Part shown: positions 46,452 through 54,925 of the stretch, piece by piece
Layout: every line of letters begins with the position of its first letter
Numbering within the stretch: the stretch's first letter is position 1
DNA from: Croceibacterium soli
Lineage (GTDB): Bacteria; Pseudomonadota; Alphaproteobacteria; Sphingomonadales; Sphingomonadaceae
Assembly (NCBI RefSeq): GCF_009828065.1
Contig: NZ_WTYK01000010.1
Location: 1-64,000 of the forward strand
Length of the DNA: 64,000 bases
Direction: 5' to 3'
The notes under the pieces: generated by a model
Databases searched by the model: none
Told to the model about the DNA's origin: nothing
Seen by the model: the letters and a program-made list of their open reading frames with translations, nothing else
Position numbers and translations under genes: made by a program

Positions 46452-47567
46452 TTGCCAGACAAGATCTACATCCAGCCGCTGACGTTCGCGCCCTCACCCC
46501 AGGCGTTCCAGGGAGATGCCATCCCACTGGCCGGCGGAATGGTCTACGCCCGCGAATTCGCCATCGTGATCCGCCGCGACGGCCGGATAGCCGAACGCGC
46601 GATCGCTACGCCGGAAACAATCGCCGAAGTCCTCGCCGGCCTGCCGGGCGAGCTCGGGCCCGAGGCCGAAGCGCAGTGGGGCAACCTCCGCATGGCGCAC
46701 CCGCCACTCTCGCTCGGCGAGCGCACGATCCGGCTGGACCAGCCGCAGGTGATGGGCATCCTCAACGTCACGCCTGACAGCTTCTCCGACGGCGGCAAGT
46801 TCCTCGACGATCCGGAGGAGGCTCATTCCCACGCCGCGGCGATGCACGAGGCCGGAGCGGCGATCATCGACATCGGCGGCGAGAGCACCCGCCCCGGCGC
46901 CGCGGCGGTGTGGGAGGGCGACGAGATCAAGCGCGTCGTTCCGGCGGTGGAGCGCTGTGTCGCCATGGGCGCGGCGGTCAGCGTCGACACCCGCCGTCCG
47001 GCGGTGATGGAAGCCGCGCTGGCAGCCGGCGCGCACATCATCAACGATGTCTCAGCCTTGCGGCACGATCCCCGCAGCCTCGAATTCGCCGCCGCCAGCG
47101 GCAAGCCGGTGATCCTGATGCATGCGCCGGGCGAGGGCGAGGACCTGCACGCCGGAGCGGCTTACGACAACGTGGTGTTCGACGTCTTCGACTGGCTCGC
47201 CGCCGCGCGCGACCGGGCGATCGCCGCCGGGATCAAGCGGGCGAACGTGATCCTCGATCCGGGGCTCGGCTTCGGCAAGTCGCTGGCCGACAACCTCGCG
47301 CTGCTGAACGCGCTGCCGCTGTTCCATGCGCTTGGCCAGCCGCTGTTGCTCGGCGTCAGCCGCAAGCGGATGATCGGCGCGCTCAGCAACGAGGCCCCGG
47401 CCCACCGGCGCCTCGGCGGAAGTGTGGCGCTGGCGCAGCGCGGGATGGATGCCGGCTACCAGATGCTGCGCGTCCACGACGTGTACGACACGGTGCAGGC
47501 GCGCAACGTCTGGCGGGGCCTACGGGATGCCGCGCTGACGGATTTCAGCGGGCTCGCCGCGGACTGA
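46452..47567 (+). CDS. folP: dihydropteroate synthase
   Basis: FolP condenses p-aminobenzoate with the pterin pyrophosphate in folate synthesis; it is the sulfonamide target. Core motifs: MGILNVTPDSFSDGGKF, DIGGESTRPGA, INDVSALR, GLGFGK and GVSRKRMIG. The enzyme has an N-terminal extension of about 90 residues before the core, as in related alphaproteobacteria. The start is TTG 46452 with GAGG about ten bases upstream; no ATG in frame precedes it. Confidence 0.94.
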   Translation: MPDKIYIQPLTFAPSPQAFQGDAIPLAGGMVYAREFAIVIRRDGRIAERAIATPETIAEVLAGLPGELGPEAEAQWGNLRMAHPPLSLGERTIRLDQPQVMGILNVTPDSFSDGGKFLDDPEEAHSHAAAMHEAGAAIIDIGGESTRPGAAAVWEGDEIKRVVPAVERCVAMGAAVSVDTRRPAVMEAALAAGAHIINDVSALRHDPRSLEFAAASGKPVILMHAPGEGEDLHAGAAYDNVVFDVFDWLAAARDRAIAAGIKRANVILDPGLGFGKSLADNLALLNALPLFHALGQPLLLGVSRKRMIGALSNEAPAHRRLGGSVALAQRGMDAGYQMLRVHDVYDTVQARNVWRGLRDAALTDFSGLAAD

Positions 47568-47744
47568 TCACATCGCCGGGGCGTCAGGCGTATGCTGGAG
47601 CCGGGCATCGCTGCTGAGCGGCCCCCCGGCCAGCCGGGGTGCATCCTCGGTCCGCCGCGGCATGGCGGAGCCGCCCTGGTTCTTCTCGAGATACTTGTAC
47701 CCGGCATAGCCGAGGGCCCCGAGTGCGGCGAGCTTGAGCAACAT
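47568..47744 (-). CDS. small membrane-anchored protein (58 residues)
   Basis: MLLKLAALGALGYAGYKYLEKNQGG followed by a hydrophilic tail MPRRTEDAPRLAGGPLSSDARLQHTPDAPAM. One short hydrophobic helix at the N-terminus. Start ATG 47744 has AAAGGAG nine bases upstream. The stop codon abuts the folP stop on the other strand (TGATCA). Family not recognised. Confidence 0.7.
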   Translation of the reverse strand: MLLKLAALGALGYAGYKYLEKNQGGSAMPRRTEDAPRLAGGPLSSDARLQHTPDAPAM

Positions 47745-47818
47745 GATGAAGTCTCCTTTCGTTCGGGGTCTCAACCCCTTCCCGAAAGGAAAGGTCCGCG
47801 CGGCGGCTGCATTCCGCC

Positions 47819-48574
47819 TTACAGCGAATAGCCCCCGTCGCTCACCAGCACCGCCCCTGTGATCGTCGCCGCGGCGCCGGACAGGAGGAAGCCGATCTGC
47901 GCGGCGACCTCGTCGGCCGAGGCGTAGCGGCCAAGCGGGGTGGCCATCCCGGCCATCGCCGCAAGCGCCGCGTCGCGGTCGCCTTCGTGCTGCGCCACGA
48001 GGTCCTGGAAGAACGGCACGTCGTCCCAGATCGGCGTGTCGACGCCGCCCGGCGCTATGGCGTTGACCCGAATGCCGCGCGCCGCGCCCTCTTTGGCCGC
48101 GACTTTGGCGAGCTGGATCACGCCGGCCTTTGAAGCGCCATACGCGGCGGTGCCGGGCTCCGCCTTTTGGCCGGACACGGAGGCGGTCAGGACGGCCGAG
48201 CCGCCATCCCGCAGCAGCCGCATCGCCGTGCGCAGCGACAGGAACGTGCCGTCGAGATTGACCGCCAGGACGCGGCGCCATTCCTCGAACGGCAGGTCGG
48301 CAATCGGGCCGCCGGATGAAACGCCGGCGTTGAGCACGGCGCAGTCGAGCGGACCGGCTTCCGCCTCCACCCGCTCCCAGAGTGCCGGGTCGGCGACGTC
48401 GCCGACGAAGTGTGTAACCGCGCACTCGACGGCGAGCCGATCGAGTCCGCCCTCGTCGCGATCGATCAGGATCAACCGGACTGCGCCGTTGCGGGCGAGC
48501 CAGCGCACCGCCGCCGCACCGATCCCGGAGGCGGCGCCGGTGACGAGGGCGGTGTTTCCAGCAAAGTCGGTCAT
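47819..48574 (-). CDS. short-chain dehydrogenase/reductase
   Basis: A 251-residue classical SDR. Cofactor motif TGAASGIG, NAG (LNAGVSSG), catalytic Ser in LTASVSGQ, YGASK (Tyr and Lys), and C-terminal GAVLVSDGGYSL. The Asp in LILIDRDE after beta-2 suggests NAD(H) rather than NADP(H). Substrate unknown. Start ATG 48574. Upstream of the 58-residue membrane protein gene on the same strand. Confidence 0.93.
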   Translation of the reverse strand: MTDFAGNTALVTGAASGIGAAAVRWLARNGAVRLILIDRDEGGLDRLAVECAVTHFVGDVADPALWERVEAEAGPLDCAVLNAGVSSGGPIADLPFEEWRRVLAVNLDGTFLSLRTAMRLLRDGGSAVLTASVSGQKAEPGTAAYGASKAGVIQLAKVAAKEGAARGIRVNAIAPGGVDTPIWDDVPFFQDLVAQHEGDRDAALAAMAGMATPLGRYASADEVAAQIGFLLSGAAATITGAVLVSDGGYSL

Positions 48575-48643
48575 GGCCCCAGGGCTAACGGCCGCAAGGC
48601 GGCTTGCCTAGAGACAGGTCGACTCCCGTTAGGTTTAACGCCC

Positions 48644-50068
48644 TCAGGCGGCGTTCTCGATCCCGAGGTCGCCGAGCTTGCGGTAGAGGGTCGAGCGGCC
48701 GATGCCGAGGCGGCGGGCGACTTCGGTCATGCGTCCGCGGTAGTGGCCGATGGCCAGGCGGATTACGTCGGCCTCGATCTCCTCCAGCGGGCGCAAGTTG
48801 CCGTCGGCGGTGTAGAGCTGCACGCCGACGCCGTCCTGCATCGGGCTTGCCGTATCCTCGGCTTCCTCCCCGCCGACCATCTCGCGCAGTTGCGGGAAAT
48901 CGTCGCAGGTCAGCGCGTCGCCGTCGCAGAACACGGCCGAACGGAACAGAACGGCCTGCAACTGGCGGACGTTGCCCGGCCAGTGATACGCGGCGAGGAG
49001 CTTGAGCGCCGCGTCCGTTATGCCGAGTTCCCGCAGGCCCGGTTGCTCGCCGATGCGGGCGAGGAAATGGCGCGCGAGCGAGGGGATGTCGCTCGCCCGT
49101 TCGCGCAGCGGCGGGAGGACGATGCGCGTGCCGGAAAGCGCCCTTAGCAGGTCTTCGTCGAACTTTCCGGCGGCAGCGAGCTCGGCAAGCGGGGCGTTGC
49201 TGGTGGCGATGACGCGCAAGTCGATCTTGAAGCTGTGCTGCGCGCCGATCGGCCGCACCGTGCGCTTGGTGAGCGCTTCGGCAAGGCGGGCCTGCAGCTT
49301 GGGCGAGAGCCGGTCGATTTCGTCGAACACGAGGGTCCCGCCGTCGAAGCTTTCGAGCACGCCGGTCTGCCGGTCGAAGGCGCCAGGGAAGGCGTCTTTC
49401 TCATGGCCGAACAGGACCGATTCGAGAGAGGCGGAAGGCACCGAGCGGACGTTGATGATCCGGAAGGGAGCCTTCGAGCGCGGGGAGGCGCCATGCATGG
49501 CGCGGACGAGCATTTCCTTGCCGGTGCCGCTCGGTCCTTCGATCAGCACCGCGCCATGGCCGCGGGCCGCCTTGGCGGCCTTCGCCAAGGCGGCGCGGAA
49601 CGGCGGTGCCGTGCCGATCATCGAATCGAAATCGAGGCTGGAGCTCATCTTCTCGGCCAGCGGGGTGAGCTCGTCCTTCGGCGCTTCGCGCGTGGTCGCG
49701 TGGCGCAGCGCCTGCATCAGGCGGTCAGGTGCCACGGGCTTGACCAGGTAATCCGTCGCGCCGGCCCGCATGGCTTCGACCGCGAGGAGGGGGGAGGCGC
49801 TGGTGGTGAGCATCAGGATGGGCAGGGCGGGGCGGCGGCTCTTGAGCTCGGCAATCAGCGCGCAGGCGTCGTCGCCCGGCAGCCACTGGTCGAGGATGAT
49901 GGCGTTGAGCTGCATTCCATCGCGGGTGCCCAGCATTGCGATGGCCGTCTCGGCATCCTTCACCACGTGTACGCGCCAGCCCTCGCGGGAGACGATCGCC
50001 GTGATCAGCCGCCCTTGTGCCGGTTCGTCGTCGATCAGCATCAGACTGCGCTGTTCCTGCTCGGCCAT
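48644..50068 (-). CDS. NtrC-like response regulator with altered GAFTGA loop
   Basis: A 474-residue regulator: receiver (phospho-Asp60, Lys110), AAA+ domain with Walker A GPSGTGKE (178-185) and Walker B LVFDEI (246-251), and a Fis-type helix-turn-helix ending TEVARRLGIGRSTLYRKL. The sigma-54-contact loop, GAFTGA in normal family members, reads DAFPGA (225-230). The protein may therefore not activate sigma-54 holoenzyme. Start ATG 50068 has AGGGAG upstream. No histidine kinase gene is next to it. Confidence 0.93.
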   Translation of the reverse strand: MAEQEQRSLMLIDDEPAQGRLITAIVSREGWRVHVVKDAETAIAMLGTRDGMQLNAIILDQWLPGDDACALIAELKSRRPALPILMLTTSASPLLAVEAMRAGATDYLVKPVAPDRLMQALRHATTREAPKDELTPLAEKMSSSLDFDSMIGTAPPFRAALAKAAKAARGHGAVLIEGPSGTGKEMLVRAMHGASPRSKAPFRIINVRSVPSASLESVLFGHEKDAFPGAFDRQTGVLESFDGGTLVFDEIDRLSPKLQARLAEALTKRTVRPIGAQHSFKIDLRVIATSNAPLAELAAAGKFDEDLLRALSGTRIVLPPLRERASDIPSLARHFLARIGEQPGLRELGITDAALKLLAAYHWPGNVRQLQAVLFRSAVFCDGDALTCDDFPQLREMVGGEEAEDTASPMQDGVGVQLYTADGNLRPLEEIEADVIRLAIGHYRGRMTEVARRLGIGRSTLYRKLGDLGIENAA

Positions 50069-50234
50069 TCGCTCCCTGCTTTCTGGTGTTGAGATATGTT
50101 CCACAGCGGCGGGACTAACGGTGATCGGTAAAGAGCCGATTAAGCGTCCGTCCACAGGCTCGGGGCTTGAGAACGCCGGCCGCGGGAGATAGAGCTTGCG
50201 GCACGGTACCAATCAGACAGGAAGTGGCGGAAAA

Positions 50235-50357
50235 ATGGCTTCGGCAAACGACATGAAGGCGGCGGAAAAGACCTATGGCGGGTTCATCAGCATGCTCAAG
50301 TGGTCGGTCCCACTGATTGCGATCATTGCCCTCTTCGTGATCTTTCTGATCTCCTGA
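50235..50357 (+). CDS. aa3-type cytochrome c oxidase subunit IV
   Basis: A 40-residue protein, MASANDMKAAEKTYGGFISM followed by one membrane helix LKWSVPLIAIIALFVIFLIS. It matches the small subunit IV of bacterial aa3 oxidases. It sits 26 bp upstream of pntAA, on the same strand, an arrangement common in sphingomonads. Start ATG 50235 has AGGAAG upstream. The core oxidase subunits are not in the window. Confidence 0.85.
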   Translation: MASANDMKAAEKTYGGFISMLKWSVPLIAIIALFVIFLIS

Positions 50358-50382
50358 ACGCTCGAAGGGGGGAGGGGCAAGG

Positions 50383-51504
50383 ATGCGGATCGCGGTTCTG
50401 AAGGAAAGGGCCGCGGGTGAGCACCGTGTTGCCGCTACCCCGGAAACAGTCAAGAAATTCAGCGCACTGGGTGGCGTGCTGGCTGTGGAAGCCGGTGCGG
50501 GCGAAGGCGCCGGCGTATCCGACGAAGCCTATCGCGAAGCCGGCGCGGAGGTCGGCCCGGCGGAGGCGGTGGTCAGGGATGCCGACATCGTGCTCGGCGT
50601 GCAGGCGCCCGATCCGGCGGCGCTCGCGACGGCCCGCAAAGGCGCCCTGGTGGCGGCCGGCTTCGATCCGTTCGGCAACCGCGCGCGGGTCGATGCCTAC
50701 GCCGCAGCGGGCTTCGAGGCGCTGGCGATGGAGTTCATGCCGCGCATAACCCGTGCGCAGTCGATGGACGTGCTCTCCAGCCAGTCGAACCTCGCCGGCT
50801 ACAAGGCGGTGATCGCCGCCGCGAATGCCTATGGCCGCGCGTTCCCTATGATGATGACAGCCGCTGGTACGATCACCGCCGCGCGGGTCTTCGTGATGGG
50901 CGTGGGCGTTGCCGGGCTCCAGGCGATCGCGACAGCCAAGCGGCTCGGAGCGCAAGTCTCGGCTACCGACGTGCGCAGCGCCACGAAGGAGCAGATCCAG
51001 TCGCTCGGCGCGAAGCCGGTGTTCGTCGAGGAAGTCGCCGGGATCGAGGGCGAAGGCAGCGGCGGCTATGCCACTGAGATGAGCGAGGAATACCAAAAGG
51101 CCCAGGCCGAGCTGGTCTCCAGCCATATCGCCAAGCAGGACATCGTCATCACCACCGCGCTGATCCCGGGCCGGGCTGCTCCGCGCCTTGTCACCGACGG
51201 GCAGATCGCCACGATGAAGCCCGGCAGCGTGATCTTCGACCTCGCCGTGGCGCACGGCGGCAACGTCGAAGGCTCCGCGCCCGATGAGGTGGTCGAGCGG
51301 CACGGCGTCAAGATCATCGGCTACTCCAACACCGCCGCCCACCTCGCCGCCGACGCCTCCGCACTGTTCGCCCGCAACCTCTACAACTTCCTCTCCGCCT
51401 TCTGGGATGCGGAGCAGGGCAGGCCGGTCCTGGACGAGGAAATCGGCGACGCCGTGCGGCTGACGCGAGGCGGTCAGGTCGTCAGCGAGCGGCTGAAGGG
51501 GTGA
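50383..51504 (+). CDS. pntAA: NAD(P) transhydrogenase subunit alpha part 1
   Basis: PntAA is the NAD(H)-binding domain I of the proton-pumping transhydrogenase, which makes NADPH from NADH. The 373-residue product shows MRIAVLKERAAGEHRVAATPETVKKF, RAQSMDVLSSQSNLAGYKAVI and VMGVGVAGLQAIATAKRLGA (dinucleotide fold). In this organism the alpha subunit is split; the membrane part (pntAB) follows only after a DUF559 insertion. Start ATG 50383 after GGGGAGGGGC. Confidence 0.96.
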   Translation: MRIAVLKERAAGEHRVAATPETVKKFSALGGVLAVEAGAGEGAGVSDEAYREAGAEVGPAEAVVRDADIVLGVQAPDPAALATARKGALVAAGFDPFGNRARVDAYAAAGFEALAMEFMPRITRAQSMDVLSSQSNLAGYKAVIAAANAYGRAFPMMMTAAGTITAARVFVMGVGVAGLQAIATAKRLGAQVSATDVRSATKEQIQSLGAKPVFVEEVAGIEGEGSGGYATEMSEEYQKAQAELVSSHIAKQDIVITTALIPGRAAPRLVTDGQIATMKPGSVIFDLAVAHGGNVEGSAPDEVVERHGVKIIGYSNTAAHLAADASALFARNLYNFLSAFWDAEQGRPVLDEEIGDAVRLTRGGQVVSERLKG

Positions 51505-51521
51505 AGGGTGGGGGCGGGCCT

Positions 51522-51986
51522 AAAATCCTCCCCCTTTGGGGGAGGTGGCAGCGCGAAGCGCTGACGGAGGGGGCCTGAATGGAAGATCATTCGCCAGAAG
51601 CTATTGAGCGAGCGAAAAAGCTACGTCAGGAGATGAGCCTTCCCGAGGTGCTCCTGTGGAACCGCCTCCGCGGCAAGCCGATGGGCATGAAGTTCCGCAG
51701 CCAGCATCCGCTGGGCGACTATGTGATCGACTTCTTCTGCGCGTCCAAGCGCATCGCAATCGAGATCGACGGCATCGCGCATGACATGGGCTCTCGGCCC
51801 GATCGCGACGCGAAACGCGATGCCTGGCTGCGGCAGCAGGGTATCGACGTGCTTCGAATCCCGGCGGCCGAGGTGTTGCGCGATGTCGACGCGGCGGCGG
51901 AAGCCATTGTCCGCTATTGCGCCGAGGCGCCCCCACCGTCAGCCGCTGACGCGGCTGCCACCTCCCCCAGAGGGGGAGGATTTTTC
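51522..51986 (+). mobile_element. REP-bounded DUF559 unit inserted in the pnt operon
   Basis: The left family A arm 51522-51575 (AAAATCCTCCCCCTTTGGGGG ... CTGACGGAGGGGGCC) and the right arm 51927-51986 (CGCCCCCACCGTCAGCC ... CCAGAGGGGGAGGATTTTT) are inverse copies. Elsewhere in the window the two arms are 0-30 bp apart; here they enclose the DUF559 coding region. The ATG of that gene starts four bases after the left arm and its tail is encoded by the right arm. The unit separates pntAA from pntAB. Confidence 0.6.
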
Positions 51987-52064
51987 AGGGCCAGTTCCAA
52001 TGCGTCGCCCTGCCGCTCAGACGCGCCCGCCCCTAGAGGCCGATATCCCGGAGCCACCAGCTAA
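51579..52064 (+). CDS. DUF559 (Vsr-like) endonuclease-domain protein
   Basis: The DUF559 domain (residues about 10-115) is a small PD-(D/E)XK-like nuclease fold related to Vsr. Seen are LPEVLLWNRLRGKPMGMKFR, HPLGDYVIDFFCASKRIAIEIDGIAHD (Asp51, Glu62, Asp64 candidate site) and LRIPAAEVLRD. Residues 117-136 (APPPSAADAAATSPRGGGF) are the in-frame translation of the right REP arm, and 26 further residues come from pntAB upstream DNA. The stop TAA overlaps the pntAB ATG (TAATG). Nuclease activity not shown. Confidence 0.85.
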   Translation: MEDHSPEAIERAKKLRQEMSLPEVLLWNRLRGKPMGMKFRSQHPLGDYVIDFFCASKRIAIEIDGIAHDMGSRPDRDAKRDAWLRQQGIDVLRIPAAEVLRDVDAAAEAIVRYCAEAPPPSAADAAATSPRGGGFFRASSNASPCRSDAPAPRGRYPGATS

Positions 52065-52369
52065 TGGACTTCATCAGCATTCTGTCGATCTTCGTGCTCG
52101 CCTGCTTCGTGGGCTACTATGTCGTCTGGTCGGTCACGCCGGCGCTGCATACGCCGCTGATGGCGGTGACCAACGCGATCAGTTCGGTGATCATCGTCGG
52201 CGCGCTGATCGCTGCTGCGGCGGCTGGGGTGCCGGCGGCGAAGTGGCTCGGGCTGCTCGGGGTCGTGCTGGCGAGCGTGAACATCTTCGGCGGCTTCGCG
52301 GTCACCGCGCGGATGCTGGCGATGTACAAGAAGAAGGAGCGGCCGGCTCCCAAAGGTGAGGGCAAGTGA
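52064..52369 (+). CDS. pntAB: NAD(P) transhydrogenase subunit alpha part 2
   Basis: The membrane half of the split alpha subunit: 101 residues with three hydrophobic helices (ISILSIFVLACFVGYYVVW, ISSVIIVGALIAAAAAGV, LGLLGVVLASVNIFGGFAVTARML). It contributes to the proton channel. Start ATG 52064 has CCGGAG upstream and overlaps the DUF559 stop. Its stop overlaps pntB (TGATG). Normally it would follow pntAA closely; here 559 bp separate the two. Confidence 0.93.
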   Translation: MDFISILSIFVLACFVGYYVVWSVTPALHTPLMAVTNAISSVIIVGALIAAAAAGVPAAKWLGLLGVVLASVNIFGGFAVTARMLAMYKKKERPAPKGEGK

Positions 52370-53841
52370 TGGCGATGCAGCCGGTCGACACGGCCGACCT
52401 CTCGCTCGCGGCCGATGCCGCGCATGCGGTGAACCCGTGGGTCGCGGCGGCCTATCTCGTGGCGGGCGTGCTGTTCATTCTGGCGCTGCGCGGGCTTTCG
52501 TCCCCGGCGACGAGCCGCGCGGGCAACCGCTTCGGCATGGCCGGCATGATGATCGCCGTCGTGACGACGCTGGTCACGCACGAGCTTGCCACGCTCGGCG
52601 AAATCCTCGTCGCCATCGCCATCGGCGGCACGATCGGCTTCGTGATCGCCCGGCGCATCGCGATGACGGCGATGCCGCAGCTCGTCGCGGCGTTCCACTC
52701 GCTGGTTGGCCTGGCCGCGGTGCTGGTCGCGGCGGCGGCGTTCCTCAACCCGGATGCGTTCGCCATCCTCGGGCTCGACGGCAACATCCTGGTGGTCAGC
52801 CGGATCGAGATGGCGCTCGGCGCGGCGATCGGCGCGATCACCTTCTCCGGATCGGTGATCGCCTTCGCCAAGCTCAACGGCAACATGAGCGGCAAGCCGA
52901 TCCTGCTGCCGGCGCGGCATGCGATCAACCTCGGAACCCTGGCTGCCATCGTCGTGCTGACGGCTCTCTATGCGCTCTCCGGTGACGCCGGGCCGGGCGA
53001 GGGCTGGACCTTTTGGGCCATCGTCGCGCTGGCATTCGCGATCGGCTTCCTGCTGATCATCCCGATCGGCGGGGCGGACATGCCGGTCGTCGTGTCGATG
53101 CTCAATTCCTACTCCGGCTGGGCGGCGGCGGCGATGGGCTTCACGCTGCACAACACCGCGATGATCGTCACCGGGGCGCTGGTCGGCAGTTCCGGCGCGA
53201 TCCTCAGCTACATCATGTGCCGGGCGATGAATCGCAGCTTCATCAGCGTGATAGCCGGCGGCTTTGGCGCGGATTCGAGCGGCGGCGGGGATGCGGCCAA
53301 AGTCGACCGGCCATGGAAGCGCGGCAGCGCCGAGGATGCGGCATTCCTGCTCAAGGAAGCCGAGAACGTCATCATCATCCCCGGTTACGGCATGGCCGTG
53401 GCCCAGGCGCAGCACGTTCTGCGCGAGATGGGAGACCAGCTCAAGGAGCACGGGGTCAACGTCAAGTACGCCATCCATCCGGTCGCCGGGCGCATGCCGG
53501 GGCACATGAACGTGCTGTTGGCCGAAGCGAACGTGCCTTATGACGATGTCTTCGAGCTGGAGGACATCAACCACGAGTTCGCACAGGCTGACGTCGCGTT
53601 CGTCATCGGTGCGAACGACGTGGTCAACCCAGCCGCCAAGACCGACAAGTCCAGCCCGATCTACGGCATGCCGGTGTTCGACGTGGACCGCGCCAAGACG
53701 GTGATGTTCATCAAGCGCAGCATGGGCGGGGTCGGCTACTCCGGCGTGGACAACGACGTGTTCTACATGGACCAGACGATGATGCTGCTGGCCGACGCCA
53801 AGAAGATGGTCGAGGAGATCAACAAGGCGCTCGCCGATTGA
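52369..53841 (+). CDS. pntB: NAD(P) transhydrogenase subunit beta
   Basis: PntB carries the rest of the proton channel and the NADP(H)-binding domain III. The 490-residue product has about eight or nine membrane helices, then the nucleotide domain with IIIPGYGMAVAQAQHVLREM, YAIHPVAGRMPGHMNVLLAEA and VIGANDVVNPAAK. Start ATG 52369 has GAGG eight bases upstream and overlaps pntAB by one base. Its transcription probably depends on read-through of the DUF559 insert or a promoter inside it. Confidence 0.96.
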   Translation: MAMQPVDTADLSLAADAAHAVNPWVAAAYLVAGVLFILALRGLSSPATSRAGNRFGMAGMMIAVVTTLVTHELATLGEILVAIAIGGTIGFVIARRIAMTAMPQLVAAFHSLVGLAAVLVAAAAFLNPDAFAILGLDGNILVVSRIEMALGAAIGAITFSGSVIAFAKLNGNMSGKPILLPARHAINLGTLAAIVVLTALYALSGDAGPGEGWTFWAIVALAFAIGFLLIIPIGGADMPVVVSMLNSYSGWAAAAMGFTLHNTAMIVTGALVGSSGAILSYIMCRAMNRSFISVIAGGFGADSSGGGDAAKVDRPWKRGSAEDAAFLLKEAENVIIIPGYGMAVAQAQHVLREMGDQLKEHGVNVKYAIHPVAGRMPGHMNVLLAEANVPYDDVFELEDINHEFAQADVAFVIGANDVVNPAAKTDKSSPIYGMPVFDVDRAKTVMFIKRSMGGVGYSGVDNDVFYMDQTMMLLADAKKMVEEINKALAD

Positions 53842-53934
53842 GCCGCCGGCAGCGCGGAACCTTTCGCGCTGCAGCATTGTTCGAACCACAGGCATGAGGG
53901 GCGGCCGCGTCGCCGCACACGAGGGAACATATCA

Positions 53935-54633
53935 TTGCGTAAACTGGGCCTTATCGGGGGCATGAGCTGGGTTTCGACCAGCACTTACTACACCGCCATC
54001 AACACCACGATCCAGGCGAAGACCGACCGCCGGTCGAGCGCTCCGCTGCTGATCGAGAGCCTCGATTTCCAGCTGCTCTACCGCCTGCAGGACCAGGACG
54101 AATGGGACCGCGCGGCGGCCGTGCTGTCGGAGTCGGCCCAGCGGCTCGAAGCGGCCGGCGCGGGCGCGCTGATCATCGCCGCCAACTCGATGCACAAAGT
54201 CTACGACAAAGTGGCCGCGTCCGTCTCCTTGCCGATCTTCCACATCGCCGAGTGCGTCGGCGAGCGCATGGCGGCCGACGGGGTCGACACCGCCGCGCTG
54301 ATCGGCACGCGCAACGTGATGACGGAGAGCTTCTACCGCCGCCGGCTCGTCGCCCACGGCGTCGACCTGCTGCCGCCGGACATGAAGAACGTCGAGACGC
54401 TCGACGAGATCATCTACGAGCAGCTCATGGTCGGCAAGGCGACCCGCGACGCCGAACGCGCGCTGAAGACGATCATCACCGTGAAGGAACAGGAAGGCGC
54501 CAAGGCCATCGTGCTCGCCTGCACCGAGCTCGACCAGATCGTCGACGTCGATGCCAACGTCCTGCCGATCTACGACAGCACCCGCATCCATGCCGACAAG
54601 GCCGCCGCCTGGATCCTGGGCGAGATCGAGTAA
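53935..54633 (+). CDS. Asp/Glu racemase family protein (YgeA-like)
   Basis: A 232-residue amino-acid racemase. Start TTG 53935 follows GAGG by ten bases. The N-terminus LGLIGGMSWVSTSTYY, and the second acid site in LACTELD (Cys196), match the aspartate/glutamate racemase family. At the first site the usual Cys is replaced: AANSMHKV, with Ser85. In E. coli L-Asp/Glu-specific racemase (YgeA) that position is Thr and the partner is Cys. Activity is likely but the specificity is uncertain. Divergence from the transhydrogenase genes is only 93 bp. Confidence 0.9.
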   Translation: MRKLGLIGGMSWVSTSTYYTAINTTIQAKTDRRSSAPLLIESLDFQLLYRLQDQDEWDRAAAVLSESAQRLEAAGAGALIIAANSMHKVYDKVAASVSLPIFHIAECVGERMAADGVDTAALIGTRNVMTESFYRRRLVAHGVDLLPPDMKNVETLDEIIYEQLMVGKATRDAERALKTIITVKEQEGAKAIVLACTELDQIVDVDANVLPIYDSTRIHADKAAAWILGEIE

Positions 54634-54642
54634 CCACTCTCT

Positions 54643-54815
54643 CCCCTCCTCTTCAGAGGAGGGGCCGGGGGTGGTGGCGGCGCCGTGCAACGTTTCGCCT
54701 GCCGCAGCACCACCCCGCTGCGACTAGGTTCGCCTTCGGCTCACCAAGTCTCGCGCCCCTCCTCTGAAGAGGAGGGGGAAGATGTGTATAGCCCCCTCCT
54801 CTTTAGAGGAGGGGG
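54643..54815. repeat. three family E palindromes (292 bp gap)
   Basis: Stems CCCCTCCTCT/AGAGGAGGGG at 54643-54664, a CCCCTCCTCT-GA-AGAGGAGGGG stem at about 54757-54777, and CCCCCTCCTCTTTAGAGGAGGGGG at about 54792-54815. The first is followed by CCGGGGGTGGTGG as at 8024. Gap 54634-54925 has no other feature. Confidence 0.8.
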
Positions 54816-54925
54816 TTGGGGGGGGTGGAAGCGCAAACGTCGCTCGCGGTCCGCAGTACCACGCCGCCGCGTTCCCCACCCGTTCCCGTTGTCAAGCGGG
54901 CGCATCGCCCGTAACCCGCGCCGGG

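Noticed and set aside
54643-54815. Family E palindromes as rho-independent terminators
   Set aside because: No T-run follows the stems on either strand, and the same stem recurs in the window, as expected for a dispersed repeat.
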